Below are positions 1 through 6,209 of a DNA stretch of 6,572 bases, piece after piece. The notes under the pieces are model-generated. The model was not told the DNA's origin, searched no databases, and saw nothing but the letters and a program-made list of their open reading frames with translations. Origin of the DNA: Euryarchaeota archaeon UBA102. GTDB taxonomy: Archaea; Thermoplasmatota; Poseidoniia; MGIII; CG-Epi1. The position numbers and the translations under genes are program-made. Every line of letters starts with the position of its first letter. Within the stretch, counting starts at the first letter, position 1. The stretch is from NCBI GenBank assembly GCA_002509225.1, contig DAHL01000032.1, forward strand, positions 1-6,572. Reading direction: 5' to 3'.

Positions 1-19
1 TCGCTTTTCAGACGCCGAC

Positions 20-35
20 TATAATAATATAAAAA
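20..35 (+). promoter_or_regulatory. TATA-like promoter element upstream of the surface-protein gene
   Basis: An uninterrupted A/T run, TATAATAATATAAAAA, is centred about 27 nt before the GTG start at 57. In archaea the TATA box lies about 26 nt upstream of the transcription start, so transcription would begin at or next to the GTG, giving a leaderless mRNA. The only Shine-Dalgarno-like string is a weak AGGAA at 46-50. In a bacterium the same stretch could be read as a -10-like element, so the call depends on the host being archaeal. Confidence 0.5.
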
Positions 36-46
36 CGTCTTGAATA

Positions 47-56
47 GGAACGTTCC
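47..56. repeat. Perfect 10-bp palindrome directly before the GTG start
   Basis: GGAACGTTCC is its own reverse complement and ends at the base before the GTG codon at 57. It lies between the TATA-like element and the start codon, a position where a bound repressor would block initiation in archaea. It could also be chance, because its first half overlaps the only Shine-Dalgarno-like bases. Confidence 0.35.
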
Positions 57-1088
57 GTGAAAAGAGTCATATTTGTGATAACAGTAATCGCCATGTTGAG
101 TTTGCCGTTTGCAAATGTCGTGCATTCAGAGGAAGGAATGGCGAGCAAAGAAATGAGTACTGTACATCTAAATCTAAAGGAAGCTGCTGAGCTGTCGCCT
201 GAAACAGACCATACAAGAGAAGCTGTGGAAGAAAAACCTCCAAGTTCATACACTAATAATTTATTTGGATTAACGAGAAGTAGAGAATGGACGACCATCG
301 GTACCTGGAATTCTGATACGGTAAAATATGATACTAATCTTTCAGGAACTGTAATGTTCAATATGTGGTGGGTTGAGGATCCAACTGATGATGACTACAA
401 TGCTAGAATGCAAATGAGATGGACTGTAGAAACTGATACTGGAGAAGAATTGACTTCTTTTGAAGATAGTGATGAATATACATGTGAACAAGATCGTGGC
501 GATCCTTGTGAATGGACTGGGCAGGTTAATCTCGGTGGTGGAGAGAATTCTACTACTGCATTAAGTGAAGGAACGACTATTTCGATTACCGTGGAATATC
601 AGTCATTTCAAAATATATATGTCTATTACGATAATGCAACATTCGATTCAGGTATGGCATGGGATGCTGAAGGGATATTTGTAGGTGGAGTTTCGAATAG
701 TAAAACTGAGATTTCAATAGATTTAGTTCAAGCGTGGAAAACAGACCTAGGTATGGCGCTTGATGGTGGATATATAGTTTTGACCGCTGGTGGAGAAGTA
801 ATCAACAATACGGAAGCGACAGTTAGTGCTGGAGAACAGTATGAAATAAACGGTACTGCAGTTTCTTCAGAGAGGATAACTTGGGTTGTTGAAAGCAATG
901 AAGGAGCTAGTATCTCTTTCTCATATGCAGCGAATGAATCTGCTGCAACGCCCGTAACGTTGACGATTGCATCGTTACCTGGAGGAAATCCGGACATGTC
1001 TTCTGATGAAAGTGGCGGAATACCTGGATTCTCTACAATTGTAGCAGTTGTAACTATTTCTCTTGTAGCACTTAGAAATAGATTCTAA
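57..1088 (+). CDS. Secreted surface protein of unknown function with PGF-CTERM-like C-terminal anchor
   Basis: I do not recognise a family for the body of this 343-residue protein. The N-terminus is a signal peptide: basic MKR, a hydrophobic stretch at about residues 4-22, and a plausible cleavage after VHS (22-24). The mature part is acidic and rich in Thr/Ser/Gly/Asn with beta-like alternation, suggesting an extracellular beta-sandwich. It has one close cysteine pair (C143 and C151), a likely disulfide, and six N-X-S/T sequons (N94, N164, N193, N250, N265, N293). The C-terminus has a Ser/Gly/Asp-rich linker, then PGF at 323-325, a hydrophobic helix at about 325-339 and a basic tail (RNRF). 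This matches the three-part PGF-CTERM signal that archaeosortase A recognises in archaea, so the protein is probably exported, glycosylated and lipid-anchored (inference). The start is GTG at 57; an in-frame TAG at 45-47 prevents extension. It converges on nadA with overlapping stops. No role is assigned. Confidence 0.88.
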   Translation: MKRVIFVITVIAMLSLPFANVVHSEEGMASKEMSTVHLNLKEAAELSPETDHTREAVEEKPPSSYTNNLFGLTRSREWTTIGTWNSDTVKYDTNLSGTVMFNMWWVEDPTDDDYNARMQMRWTVETDTGEELTSFEDSDEYTCEQDRGDPCEWTGQVNLGGGENSTTALSEGTTISITVEYQSFQNIYVYYDNATFDSGMAWDAEGIFVGGVSNSKTEISIDLVQAWKTDLGMALDGGYIVLTAGGEVINNTEATVSAGEQYEINGTAVSSERITWVVESNEGASISFSYAANESAATPVTLTIASLPGGNPDMSSDESGGIPGFSTIVAVVTISLVALRNRF

Positions 1089-2152
1089 GAAGAGAGCGAT
1101 AACATTCGTTCAATTGGACGTTTAGCGGTAGATATTGTTTCAGGAGAGAGTGTGACTTCCCATTCAGAAAGATCTTTACCTGAATCGATAGCTTCTAAGA
1201 TTCTTAGAATTTTGAAAAGTGAAACTTTGGCCATATGCGAACATCTAACGGAGCAAGCAGTCGAAAATTGAACTGTTGGGAATTCTTGAGCTAAATTGGA
1301 AGTGAGTTCGCATTCTGAAGCTATGAAAACCCGTTCTATAGTTCCTTCTTTGACACGGTTTGCAATGTTGAGTCTAATTTGACTAGTGCTGCCATAATAA
1401 TCTGATTCTTCGAGTACTTCGGGTTTACATTCCCAATGAACATACATCATTCTGTTTGGGTGCCCTTTTGGAATATCGAAAGATTTACGAATTGCGAGAA
1501 TATCGTCTAAGGTGAACTGTTCATGAACTTCACATATTGCACCTTTTACCGAATTGTTTTTTCCCGGGTAGATAACTTTCTTTTTGCCTTTCAACTCCCT
1601 TTCTAAATTCTCAGCGAAATAGATATCTGGAACAAAAATAATCTCATCTCCAGGCATACTTTCAGCCACCTCAGCTGCGTTAGCTGAAGTACAGCAGATA
1701 TCGCACTCTGCTTTAGCATCTGCATAACTGTTAATGTAAATCATAACGGGGATGTTAGGATGTTTCTCTTTCAGTGCTTTTACTTCATCTGCACCAAAGT
1801 TATCAGCCAGAGAACAGCCTGCAGATTTATCTGCTACTAAAACAGTTTTTTTAGGATTCATAATCTTAGCCGTTTCCGCCATAAAGGGGACACCGTTGAA
1901 AATGATATAATCGGAATCTGTTTTCGAAGCCTCGATACTCAACCCTAAGGAATCGCCCTGTTCTTTAGAGTTTGAAAGACCGAACACGAGAGGTTCCATG
2001 TAATTGTGTCCAAGCATTGAGACATTATGCTTAGTTTTTAGTTTGAGAATATTGTAAATAATTTCTGCGTGAGCCTCGATATCTATGGCTGTTAAATTGG
2101 GATCTTTACGAGAATATAAAGAATTTTTGACCCCTTCCAAAGATGGATTCAC
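1085..2152 (-). CDS. nadA: Quinolinate synthase NadA
   Basis: NadA condenses iminoaspartate with dihydroxyacetone phosphate to quinolinate in de novo NAD synthesis, using a [4Fe-4S] cluster. The family is clear from GHNYMEP near the N-terminus, QGDSLGLS, GVPFMAETAK, AGCSLAD, CCTSANA, CEVHEQF, GSTSQI and CSHMAKVSL. Counting from the longer start (GTG at 2173, 362 residues), the likely cluster ligands are C120, C214 and C311. The spacing matches E. coli Cys113/200/297 (from memory), including an identical 97-residue step between the last two. C307 makes a CxxxC with C311. I chose GTG at 2150-2152 (355 residues) because a perfect GGAGG lies 8 nt upstream; GTG at 2171-2173 is the alternative. The fold is complete and no key residue is missing. 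The gene is divergent from the SUF regulator, and no nadB or nadC is in the window. Family assignment is near certain; only the start is open. Confidence 0.96.
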   Translation of the reverse strand: MNPSLEGVKNSLYSRKDPNLTAIDIEAHAEIIYNILKLKTKHNVSMLGHNYMEPLVFGLSNSKEQGDSLGLSIEASKTDSDYIIFNGVPFMAETAKIMNPKKTVLVADKSAGCSLADNFGADEVKALKEKHPNIPVMIYINSYADAKAECDICCTSANAAEVAESMPGDEIIFVPDIYFAENLERELKGKKKVIYPGKNNSVKGAICEVHEQFTLDDILAIRKSFDIPKGHPNRMMYVHWECKPEVLEESDYYGSTSQIRLNIANRVKEGTIERVFIASECELTSNLAQEFPTVQFSTACSVRCSHMAKVSLFKILRILEAIDSGKDLSEWEVTLSPETISTAKRPIERMLSLSS

Positions 2153-2160
2153 CAAAGTAC

Positions 2161-2165
2161 CCTCC
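2161..2165 (-). promoter_or_regulatory. Shine-Dalgarno site that decides the nadA start
   Basis: On the minus strand this reads GGAGG, 8 nt upstream of the GTG at 2152-2150. If the start were the GTG at 2173, this motif would fall inside codons 4-5, which is less likely for a perfect site. Confidence 0.6.
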
Positions 2166-2190
2166 GATAACACAACTAACGATTTATTTG

Positions 2191-2202
2191 AGTAAATATA
2201 AG
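2191..2202 (-). promoter_or_regulatory. TATA-like element for nadA
   Basis: The minus strand reads CTTATATTTACT, centred near 2197. A transcription start about 26 nt downstream would fall near 2171, giving a leader of roughly 19 nt that carries the GGAGG at 2165-2161 and leads into the GTG at 2152. It would also be compatible with a nearly leaderless start at 2173. This is a consensus-level match by eye only. Confidence 0.4.
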
Positions 2203-2230
2203 AATGATGTTAGTAGATTTATGACAGTGA

Positions 2231-2239
2231 TTTTAAATA
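2231..2239 (+). promoter_or_regulatory. TATA-like element for the regulator-suf operon
   Basis: TTTTAAATA is centred about 31 nt before the regulator's ATG at 2266. That predicts a transcription start within a few bases of the ATG, and no Shine-Dalgarno is visible there, so the first message is probably leaderless or nearly so. The element overlaps the left end of the inverted repeat at 2236-2258, so a bound regulator would compete with TBP or RNA polymerase. Confidence 0.45.
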
Positions 2240-2258
2240 GTATTAATTTAATACTATT
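2236..2258. promoter_or_regulatory. Perfect 23-bp inverted repeat, candidate operator for the Rrf2-type regulator
   Basis: Arms AATAGTATTAA (2236-2246) and TTAATACTATT (2248-2258) are exact reverse complements around one central T at 2247. Rrf2-family dimers bind inverted repeats of similar overall length (for example IscR, NsrR and CymR sites), although this A/T-rich sequence does not match a specific published consensus that I can recall. It sits between the TATA-like element and the regulator's ATG, so binding should repress the regulator-suf operon. It also lies upstream of the divergent nadA promoter and could affect that too. An RNA hairpin role is unlikely because it would be largely or wholly upstream of the predicted transcription start. 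Confidence 0.7.
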
Positions 2259-2265
2259 AGATAAA

Positions 2266-2724
2266 ATGTTGAGAATAAACAAACTAACAGATTATGGGGT
2301 TGTGATAATGGCCCAAATAGCAAATGAGCAGATGGAAAATACACATACTGCAAGAGATATAGCAGAGGGTACGAAAATTCCATTGCCTACTGTTACTGCA
2401 TTGTTAAAAAAAATAAACAATGCCGGTTTTCTAGAATCTAAACAAGGTGCAATGGGAGGATATACATTAGCTATGACGCCAGATAAAATATCGATATACG
2501 GTTTGATAGAAGCGCTAGAAGGTCCAGTTGCAATAACAGAGTGTTCAACTGAAGGGGATTGTGATTGTGAAATATTAACGTCTTGTGAAACTCAAAAACC
2601 GTGGCAGAAAATAAATGACGCTGTAAAAATGGCTTTGAGTGCGATGACTTTGGAAGATATGAATGCAAATAAAATTAAAAATCCTCTTATCGAAATAGGA
2701 AACCTAATGGAGGCATCTCAATGA
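2266..2724 (+). CDS. Rrf2-family Fe-S-sensing regulator of the SUF operon (SufR/IscR-like)
   Basis: This 152-residue protein closely resembles the Rrf2 subgroup annotated as SUF system Fe-S cluster assembly regulator, found in bacteria such as Xanthomonas. It starts with the hallmark [11 protein letters not shown], has a winged helix-turn-helix at about residues 28-68 ([18 protein letters not shown], then GAMGGYTLA in the wing), then a dimer helix and [12 protein letters not shown]. The cluster-binding loop has C93, C99, C101 and C107. IscR uses C92, C98, C104 and H107; here the only histidine is H27, so the fourth ligand would be C101 or a non-His residue. ATG at 2266 is chosen because homology begins exactly there; the frame is open back to 2143, but that would overlap nadA and add unrelated residues. 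The stop overlaps the sufB start as ATGA. It likely autoregulates through the inverted repeat at 2236-2258 (inference). Confidence 0.93.
   Translation: MLRINKLTDYGVVIMAQIANEQMENTHTARDIAEGTKIPLPTVTALLKKINNAGFLESKQGAMGGYTLAMTPDKISIYGLIEALEGPVAITECSTEGDCDCEILTSCETQKPWQKINDAVKMALSAMTLEDMNANKIKNPLIEIGNLMEASQ
2709..2713 (+). promoter_or_regulatory. Shine-Dalgarno site for sufB
   Basis: GGAGG lies 7 nt before the sufB ATG at 2721, inside the last codons of the regulator gene. Together with the ATGA overlap it indicates translational coupling, and it fixes the sufB start. Confidence 0.75.
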
Positions 2725-4178
2725 AAAATCAACAAACAGAAACAGAGATGCTAAAGGAATACGCAGAGAAAGAATACCAATACGGTTTCGTAACGGAAAT
2801 TGAAGCAGACAATCTTCCACCCGGACTAAATGAAGACGTAATAAGAGCCATATCTGCAAAAAAGAAAGAGCCTGAATGGTTGACGGAATGGAGATTAAAA
2901 GCATATGAAATGTGGAAGAAAATGAAAGAGCCTAAGTGGGCGAATATTGAATATCCTAGTATTGATTACCAATCTATAGTTTACTATTCGGCACCTAAGG
3001 ATGCATCTGAAGGACCGAAGAGTTTGGATGAAGTTGATCCAGAATTGATTGAAACTTATAATAAATTGGGAATACCTCTCAAAGAACAGGAAATTTTAGC
3101 AGGGGTGGCGGTGGATGCTGTATTTGATTCTGTGTCGGTTGCTACAACATTTAAGGATAAATTAGCTGAAAAGGGAGTAATATTCTGTTCATTCTCAGAA
3201 GCAGTACAAGATTATCCAGAACTTATCAAGAAATACTTAGGTTCTGTTGTACCTCAAGCTGATAATTTCTTTGCAGCACTTAATTCAGCTGTTTTTACTG
3301 ATGGATCTTTCTGTTATGTTCCGAAAGGAGTTAGATGTCCTATGGAACTTTCCACTTATTTTAGAATAAATGCTCAAAATACAGGGCAATTTGAAAGAAC
3401 GTTGATAATTGCAGATGAAGGGGCCTACGTTTCATACTTAGAAGGTTGTACAGCACCAAAAAGAGATGAGAATCAACTTCATGCTGCAGTTGTTGAATTG
3501 GTAGCTCTTGATGATGCAGAGATAAAATATTCGACTGTACAGAACTGGTATCCGGGAGATAAAGATGGAGTTGGTGGAATCTACAATTTTGTTACAAAAC
3601 GTGGTGCATGTAGAGGTAGGAATTCAAAAATATCTTGGACACAAGTTGAAACTGGTTCAGCTATAACGTGGAAATATCCTTCATGCATACTACAAGGAGA
3701 CAATTCAATAGGGGAATTTTATTCAGTTGCTCTCAGTGCTATGAGGCAACAAGCAGATACTGGGACCAAAATGATTCACATAGGGAAAAACACGAAAAGT
3801 ACGATTATATCGAAAGGAATATCGGCTGAGCACGGTCAGAACACATATCGTGGGCAAGTAATGATTAACAAAGGTGCAAAAGGTGCTAGGAATTACTCCC
3901 AATGTGATTCTTTACTGATAGGTGATGAATGTGGTGCACATACGTTCCCATATATTGATGTAAAGAACACCAAATCACACATAGAGCATGAAGCATCTAC
4001 TTCGAAGGTCGGTGAAGACCAGATTTTCTACTGTAAACAGAGAGGATTGTCTGAGGAAGATGCGATAAATCTAATAGTGAATGGATTTTGTAAAGAAGTT
4101 TTCAATGAATTACCAATGGAATTTGCTGTAGAAGCTCAAAGACTTTTGGAAGTGTCATTAGAGGGTAGTGTAGGATAA
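2721..4178 (+). CDS. sufB: Fe-S cluster assembly scaffold SufB
   Basis: SufB is the scaffold of the SufBC2D complex, on which nascent Fe-S clusters form in the cytoplasm. The 485-residue protein is full length for the bacterial long form (E. coli about 495), with the N-terminal helical region present (residues 1-90) that short archaeal SufB proteins lack. Family motifs include [18 protein letters not shown] (195-211), YLEGCTAP (239-246), [12 protein letters not shown] (249-260), [10 protein letters not shown] (371-380), [12 protein letters not shown] (390-401), CGAHTFPYI (404-412) and the C-terminal [19 protein letters not shown]395 and E424 line up with E. coli C405 and E434, the residues implicated in cluster building, from the shared offset of 10 (alignment from memory). 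The start is an ATG overlapping the regulator stop, with GGAGG 7 nt upstream. sufC follows after 10 nt. Confidence 0.98.
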   Translation: MKNQQTETEMLKEYAEKEYQYGFVTEIEADNLPPGLNEDVIRAISAKKKEPEWLTEWRLKAYEMWKKMKEPKWANIEYPSIDYQSIVYYSAPKDASEGPKSLDEVDPELIETYNKLGIPLKEQEILAGVAVDAVFDSVSVATTFKDKLAEKGVIFCSFSEAVQDYPELIKKYLGSVVPQADNFFAALNSAVFTDGSFCYVPKGVRCPMELSTYFRINAQNTGQFERTLIIADEGAYVSYLEGCTAPKRDENQLHAAVVELVALDDAEIKYSTVQNWYPGDKDGVGGIYNFVTKRGACRGRNSKISWTQVETGSAITWKYPSCILQGDNSIGEFYSVALSAMRQQADTGTKMIHIGKNTKSTIISKGISAEHGQNTYRGQVMINKGAKGARNYSQCDSLLIGDECGAHTFPYIDVKNTKSHIEHEASTSKVGEDQIFYCKQRGLSEEDAINLIVNGFCKEVFNELPMEFAVEAQRLLEVSLEGSVG

Positions 4179-4183
4179 AGGAG
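4177..4183 (+). promoter_or_regulatory. Shine-Dalgarno site for sufC
   Basis: AAAGGAG overlaps the end of the sufB stop codon and lies 5 nt before the sufC ATG at 4189. It is a strong site in the only non-overlapping junction of the operon. Confidence 0.7.
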
Positions 4184-4188
4184 ACATA

Positions 4189-4941
4189 ATGCTAAAAATA
4201 AAAGAATTAGAAGTAAGTGTAGATGGAAATAAAATATTGAAAGGATTGAATTTAGAAATCAATGCTGGAGAAGTACATGCCATAATGGGTCCAAATGGAT
4301 CTGGAAAATCGACGTTGGCTCAAGTTATTGCTGGTCATGAAGATTATGATATTGACAATGGAACTGTAGAGTATGTGGGAAAAGACCTTTTAGAAATGGA
4401 ACCTGAAGAACGAAGTTGTGAAGGTGTGTTTATGGCCTTTCAATATCCTATAGAAATTCCTGGTGTGAGTAATATGTATTTTTTGAAATCTGCACTTAAT
4501 GCTCAACGTAAATACCATGAAAAAAATGAAATTGACGCAATGGATTTCTTAGAAATTATAAAAGAAAAAATGAATATGTTGGGACTTAAAGAAGAGATGC
4601 TGAAAAGACCTGTGAATCATGGTTTTTCAGGTGGAGAAAAGAAAAAGAATGAAATAATGCAGATGGCTGTTTTAGAACCGAAATTGGCCATAATGGATGA
4701 AACTGATTCGGGATTAGATATCGATGCATTGAAAATTGTAGCAGAGGGAGTCAATAAAATGAAAAATGAAAACAACGCAATATTAGTTGTTACACACTAT
4801 CAGCGACTTTTGAACTATATTATACCAGATTTTGTGCACGTACTGATGGATGGAAAAATAGTTGAATCGGGAGGAAAAGAACTGGCGATGAGACTAGAAG
4901 AAGAAGGATATGACAATATAGAAGAACGTGCGGGGAATTGA
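4189..4941 (+). CDS. sufC: Fe-S cluster assembly ATPase SufC
   Basis: SufC is the ABC-type ATPase that binds SufB and SufD and drives the conformational change needed for cluster assembly; it is cytoplasmic and has no transport role. The 250-residue length is typical. Visible elements in order are Walker A GPNGSGKST (34-42), Q-loop Q85 in AFQYP, the SufC-type signature FSGGEKKKNE (146-155), Walker B LAIMDE (166-171), D-loop SGLDIDAL (174-181) and H-loop H203 in VTHYQRLL. The replacement of the classic LSGGQ by FSGGEKKKNE and the TDSGLD stretch separate SufC from transporter ATPases. All catalytic residues are intact. The start is ATG with AAAGGAG 5 nt upstream. The stop shares one base with the sufD ATG (TGATG). 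Confidence 0.98.
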   Translation: MLKIKELEVSVDGNKILKGLNLEINAGEVHAIMGPNGSGKSTLAQVIAGHEDYDIDNGTVEYVGKDLLEMEPEERSCEGVFMAFQYPIEIPGVSNMYFLKSALNAQRKYHEKNEIDAMDFLEIIKEKMNMLGLKEEMLKRPVNHGFSGGEKKKNEIMQMAVLEPKLAIMDETDSGLDIDALKIVAEGVNKMKNENNAILVVTHYQRLLNYIIPDFVHVLMDGKIVESGGKELAMRLEEEGYDNIEERAGN

Positions 4942-6209
4942 TGAATTTACAAGATACATTCAGAAGTGATTTTGAAACTAATGATTTGTGTAATACTGAA
5001 TGGTTAAAAGAACAGAGAGAAAAATGTTTTGAGAAATTTATAGAGTTAGGCTTCCCTGATAACAAAATTGAAGAATGGAAATACACAAATATTAAAAAAA
5101 TAGCGAATAAAGAATATAGAATATCTAAAAATCAAGAAAAACTGAACATATCCGATTTTACAAAATATGAGCCCCGGATAGTGTTAGTGAACGGTTGTCT
5201 TTCTAAAGAGATGTCGATTTTTCCTGAGAAAATAGAGATTTTGCCACTTATCGAGGCAATTGAAAATGGAGTTCTTAAAAGAGAAATATTTGAAGATAAT
5301 AGAATGGAAGAAAACCCGTTTTGGGCATTGAATACTGCGTTTATGAATTCTGGTTTATATCTTAGAATACCGAATGGAATTCAGATAACAGAACCTGTTT
5401 TGATAATTAATATAGCTAATTCAGACGAAACACCTACGATATGTCACCCTAGAAATATAATAGAAGTTGAAAAGGGTGGAAAACTATCCGTAATGGAGCA
5501 TTATATTGACAATGGAAAGAAAGATACTCTAACGAATTCTGTAACGCAGATATATACAGAAGAAAATGGATTAGTGGAACATATTATGAAAACTAATTTA
5601 TCTGAAAGGGGGGTGCATATAGGCAATGTGAATGCATACCAAGAAAGGGATAGTAAAATCAACACCCATAATTTCTGTATGGGTGGGAAGGTTATCAGAA
5701 ATGATTTGAATTTTTCATTAAGAGGGAATGGATCTTATTGTGAAATGAATGGACTGTACTTGGTAGATGGAGATGAGCATGTAGACAACCACACTACTGT
5801 AGAGCACTTAGTACCTCATTGTAGTAGTAAAGAACATTACAAAGGAATTGTTGGTGGAAAGGGTTCTGCGGTGTTTAATGGAAGAATACACGTACATGAA
5901 AAAGCTCAAAAAACTGATGCTATACAGAATAATGAAAATTTACTAATGACTGATGATGCAGTTATACATACAAAACCGGAACTTGAGATATATGCAGATG
6001 ATGTAAAATGCACGCATGGAGCAACTATAGGGCAAATTGATGAAGATGCGTTATTTTATTTGAGATGTAGGGGTATTGAGAAAAAAGAAGCGCGCGAAAT
6101 TATGATTAAGGCTTATGTAGGTGAGATTATAGAAAGAGTGGAGAATGAGAAAATACAGAATATGTTAGAAACCGAAATTATGGCTAGTTTACCAATAGAG
6201 GTAGTATGA
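4941..6209 (+). CDS. sufD: Fe-S cluster assembly protein SufD
   Basis: SufD is the SufB paralogue that pairs with it in the SufBC2D complex and is linked to iron acquisition and cluster formation. The 422-residue protein has a divergent helical N-terminus with the typical EEWKYTNIKKI (44-54), a central beta-helix core, VDNHTTVEH (281-289), SSKEHYKGIV (295-304), FNGRIHVHEKAQKTDAIQ (312-329), LEIYADDVKCTHGATIGQID (348-367) and RGIEKKEAREIMIKAYVGEI near the C-terminus. C357 and H359 in KCTHG correspond to E. coli SufD C358 and H360; that His is the functionally important one. I chose ATG at 4941, which shares one base with the sufC stop (TGATG); a TTG three bases earlier is possible but less likely. 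The stop overlaps the next start as ATGA. Confidence 0.97.
   Translation: MNLQDTFRSDFETNDLCNTEWLKEQREKCFEKFIELGFPDNKIEEWKYTNIKKIANKEYRISKNQEKLNISDFTKYEPRIVLVNGCLSKEMSIFPEKIEILPLIEAIENGVLKREIFEDNRMEENPFWALNTAFMNSGLYLRIPNGIQITEPVLIINIANSDETPTICHPRNIIEVEKGGKLSVMEHYIDNGKKDTLTNSVTQIYTEENGLVEHIMKTNLSERGVHIGNVNAYQERDSKINTHNFCMGGKVIRNDLNFSLRGNGSYCEMNGLYLVDGDEHVDNHTTVEHLVPHCSSKEHYKGIVGGKGSAVFNGRIHVHEKAQKTDAIQNNENLLMTDDAVIHTKPELEIYADDVKCTHGATIGQIDEDALFYLRCRGIEKKEAREIMIKAYVGEIIERVENEKIQNMLETEIMASLPIEVV

Noticed and set aside
728..997. Minus-strand open frame of 89 codons within the surface-protein gene
   Set aside because: It lies wholly antisense to a gene with clear signal peptide and C-terminal anchor, shows no recognisable motif and has no promoter or Shine-Dalgarno support.
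2236..2258. Inverted repeat as an intrinsic terminator for an upstream gene
   Set aside because: No plus-strand gene ends upstream of it, its stem is almost all A/T, and for nadA it lies upstream of the promoter.
2143..2265. Possible 41-residue N-terminal extension of the regulator from an upstream ATG at 2143
   Set aside because: Homology to Rrf2 proteins begins exactly at the ATG at 2266, the extension would overlap the nadA start region, and it would place the inverted repeat and TATA-like element inside coding sequence.
2406..2413. Run of eight A in the regulator gene as a possible frameshift or slippage site
   Set aside because: The reading frame and family homology continue unbroken on both sides, so there is no sign of a frameshift.
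4938..4940. TTG as the sufD start codon
   Set aside because: The next codon is ATG in a TGATG overlap with the sufC stop, the usual coupling arrangement, and the extra residue adds nothing.
4820..5086. Minus-strand open frame across the sufC-sufD junction
   Set aside because: It is antisense to two well-conserved genes, has low-complexity Ser/Leu/His composition and no family resemblance, as expected for a chance frame in AT-rich DNA.
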